Assembly (NCBI RefSeq): GCF_030440425.1
Contig: NZ_CP098023.1
Coordinates: forward strand, 1,911,501-1,975,500
DNA length: 64,000 bases
Origin: Microbulbifer sp. MI-G
GTDB taxonomy: Bacteria > Pseudomonadota > Gammaproteobacteria > Pseudomonadales > Cellvibrionaceae
Reading direction: 5' to 3'
In this document: one piece after another, positions 63,747-64,000 of the stretch
Layout: every line of letters begins with the position of its first letter
How positions within the stretch are numbered: position 1 is the stretch's first letter
Position numbers and translations under genes: made by a program
Notes under the pieces: model-generated
Seen by the model: the letters and a program-made list of their open reading frames with translations, nothing else
What the model was told of the DNA's origin: nothing
The model's database searches: none

Positions 63747-63836
63747 ATGACTGATGAAATTCGAAGTTACTTACTTTCCGCCAAAATGAGCGCTTTTTTA
63801 TTGTTCCTCCACTCACGCCTTGGAATGTTTTACTAA
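63747..63836 (+). CDS. Possible 29-residue peptide between the epimerase and transferase genes
   Basis: ATG at 63747 preceded by GTGAGG starts a frame MTDEIRSYLLSAKMSAFLLF and nine more residues, ending in TAA immediately before the next ATG. The stop-start junction suggests translational coupling or a decayed N-terminus of another gene. No family is recognised. Confidence 0.3.
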   Translation: MTDEIRSYLLSAKMSAFLLFLHSRLGMFY

Positions 63837-64000
63837 ATGATTATTTGGTTATTGTTGCCTATTGTGGTGGGCATTTCGTTCTTCGCAACTGGTGTGTTGC
63901 GTCAGTATGCTTTAGCTCAAGATCTTATAGACATCCCTAACATGCGCAGCTCGCATTCGGTCCCAACACCCCGCGGTGGTGGGGTAGCCATCGTGCTGTC
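63837..64000 (+). CDS. WecA/WbpL-type polyprenyl-phosphate glycosyltransferase, cut by window end
   Basis: The first 54 codons are visible. A membrane segment (IIWLLLPIVVGISFFATGVL) is followed by DIPNMRSSHSVPTPRGGGVA, the conserved N-terminal signature of the MraY/WecA superfamily (WbpL branch). Such enzymes transfer a sugar-1-phosphate to undecaprenyl phosphate to start O-antigen synthesis. The rest lies outside the window. Confidence 0.9.
   Translation, partial: MIIWLLLPIVVGISFFATGVLRQYALAQDLIDIPNMRSSHSVPTPRGGGVAIVL

Overview
The window is a stretch of a gammaproteobacterial chromosome. The housekeeping genes are of gammaproteobacterial type (RelA, MazG, long-form Adk, HemH, GlnS, CysS, TusDCB/TusE, TrmA, MiaE, LpxH), and the mix of a large TonB-dependent receptor, an AT-hook histone-H1-like protein and spondin-domain exported proteins suggests a marine Cellvibrionales-type organism such as Microbulbifer. 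That placement is inference; there is no rRNA in the window. I saw no tRNA genes and no CRISPR array.

Layout. 1-2.5 kb: a DUF5996 gene cut by the window edge, miaE and a DUF3081 gene. 2.9-6.3 kb: a SulP transporter, a BigR-type ArsR repressor and a divergent persulfide dioxygenase sharing an AT-rich palindromic control region. 6.5-10.3 kb: two spondin-domain exported proteins followed by an OmpR-type two-component pair. 10.7-20.9 kb: relA-mazG, adk, hemH, the AT-hook protein, tsaB-uppP-oxidoreductase, and a glycosyltransferase of the tRNA-queuosine mannosyltransferase family. 21-27.4 kb (minus strand): poxB with an FMN-binding glutamate-synthase-like protein, a saccharopine-dehydrogenase-like protein, and ppiB-lpxH. 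27.5-31 kb: glnS, cysS and a DUF3012 lipoprotein.

31-38.3 kb holds a complete Wadjet (JetABCD) anti-plasmid system directly behind the small lipoprotein gene. 38.4-47.7 kb is looser: a coiled-coil membrane protein, free methionine-R-sulfoxide reductase, a degraded SMI1/KNR4 gene in a gene-poor patch, a TonB-dependent receptor with an EF-hand-like insert, an Aquifex-type aconitase, an FMN reductase and a small secreted protein. 48.4-52.1 kb carries trmA, yjbQ, tusE-tusB-tusC-tusD and a YccA/BI-1 protein.

52.4-59.1 kb is a tightly overlapping four-gene minus-strand operon: TVP38-family membrane protein, six-hairpin glycosidase-like protein, GT4 glycosyltransferase, and an alkaline-phosphatase-superfamily/EEP-nuclease fusion. 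I know of no characterised system of this composition, and it is the best candidate for undescribed biology here. Then follow an RND-pump remnant, a Dps protein, an AT-rich stretch, an intact IS3-family element with terminal repeats and a 4-bp duplication, a remnant of a second IS3-type element, and the start of a polysaccharide/O-antigen locus (epimerase, then a WecA/WbpL-type transferase cut by the right edge).

Recurring theme: many genes act on tRNA (miaE, tsaB, queuosine mannosyltransferase-like, glnS, cysS, trmA, tusBCDE), and several handle sulfur or redox stress (BigR/persulfide dioxygenase, fRMsr, Dps). Mobile or decayed DNA is concentrated near 39.5-40.7 kb and 59.1-62.8 kb.
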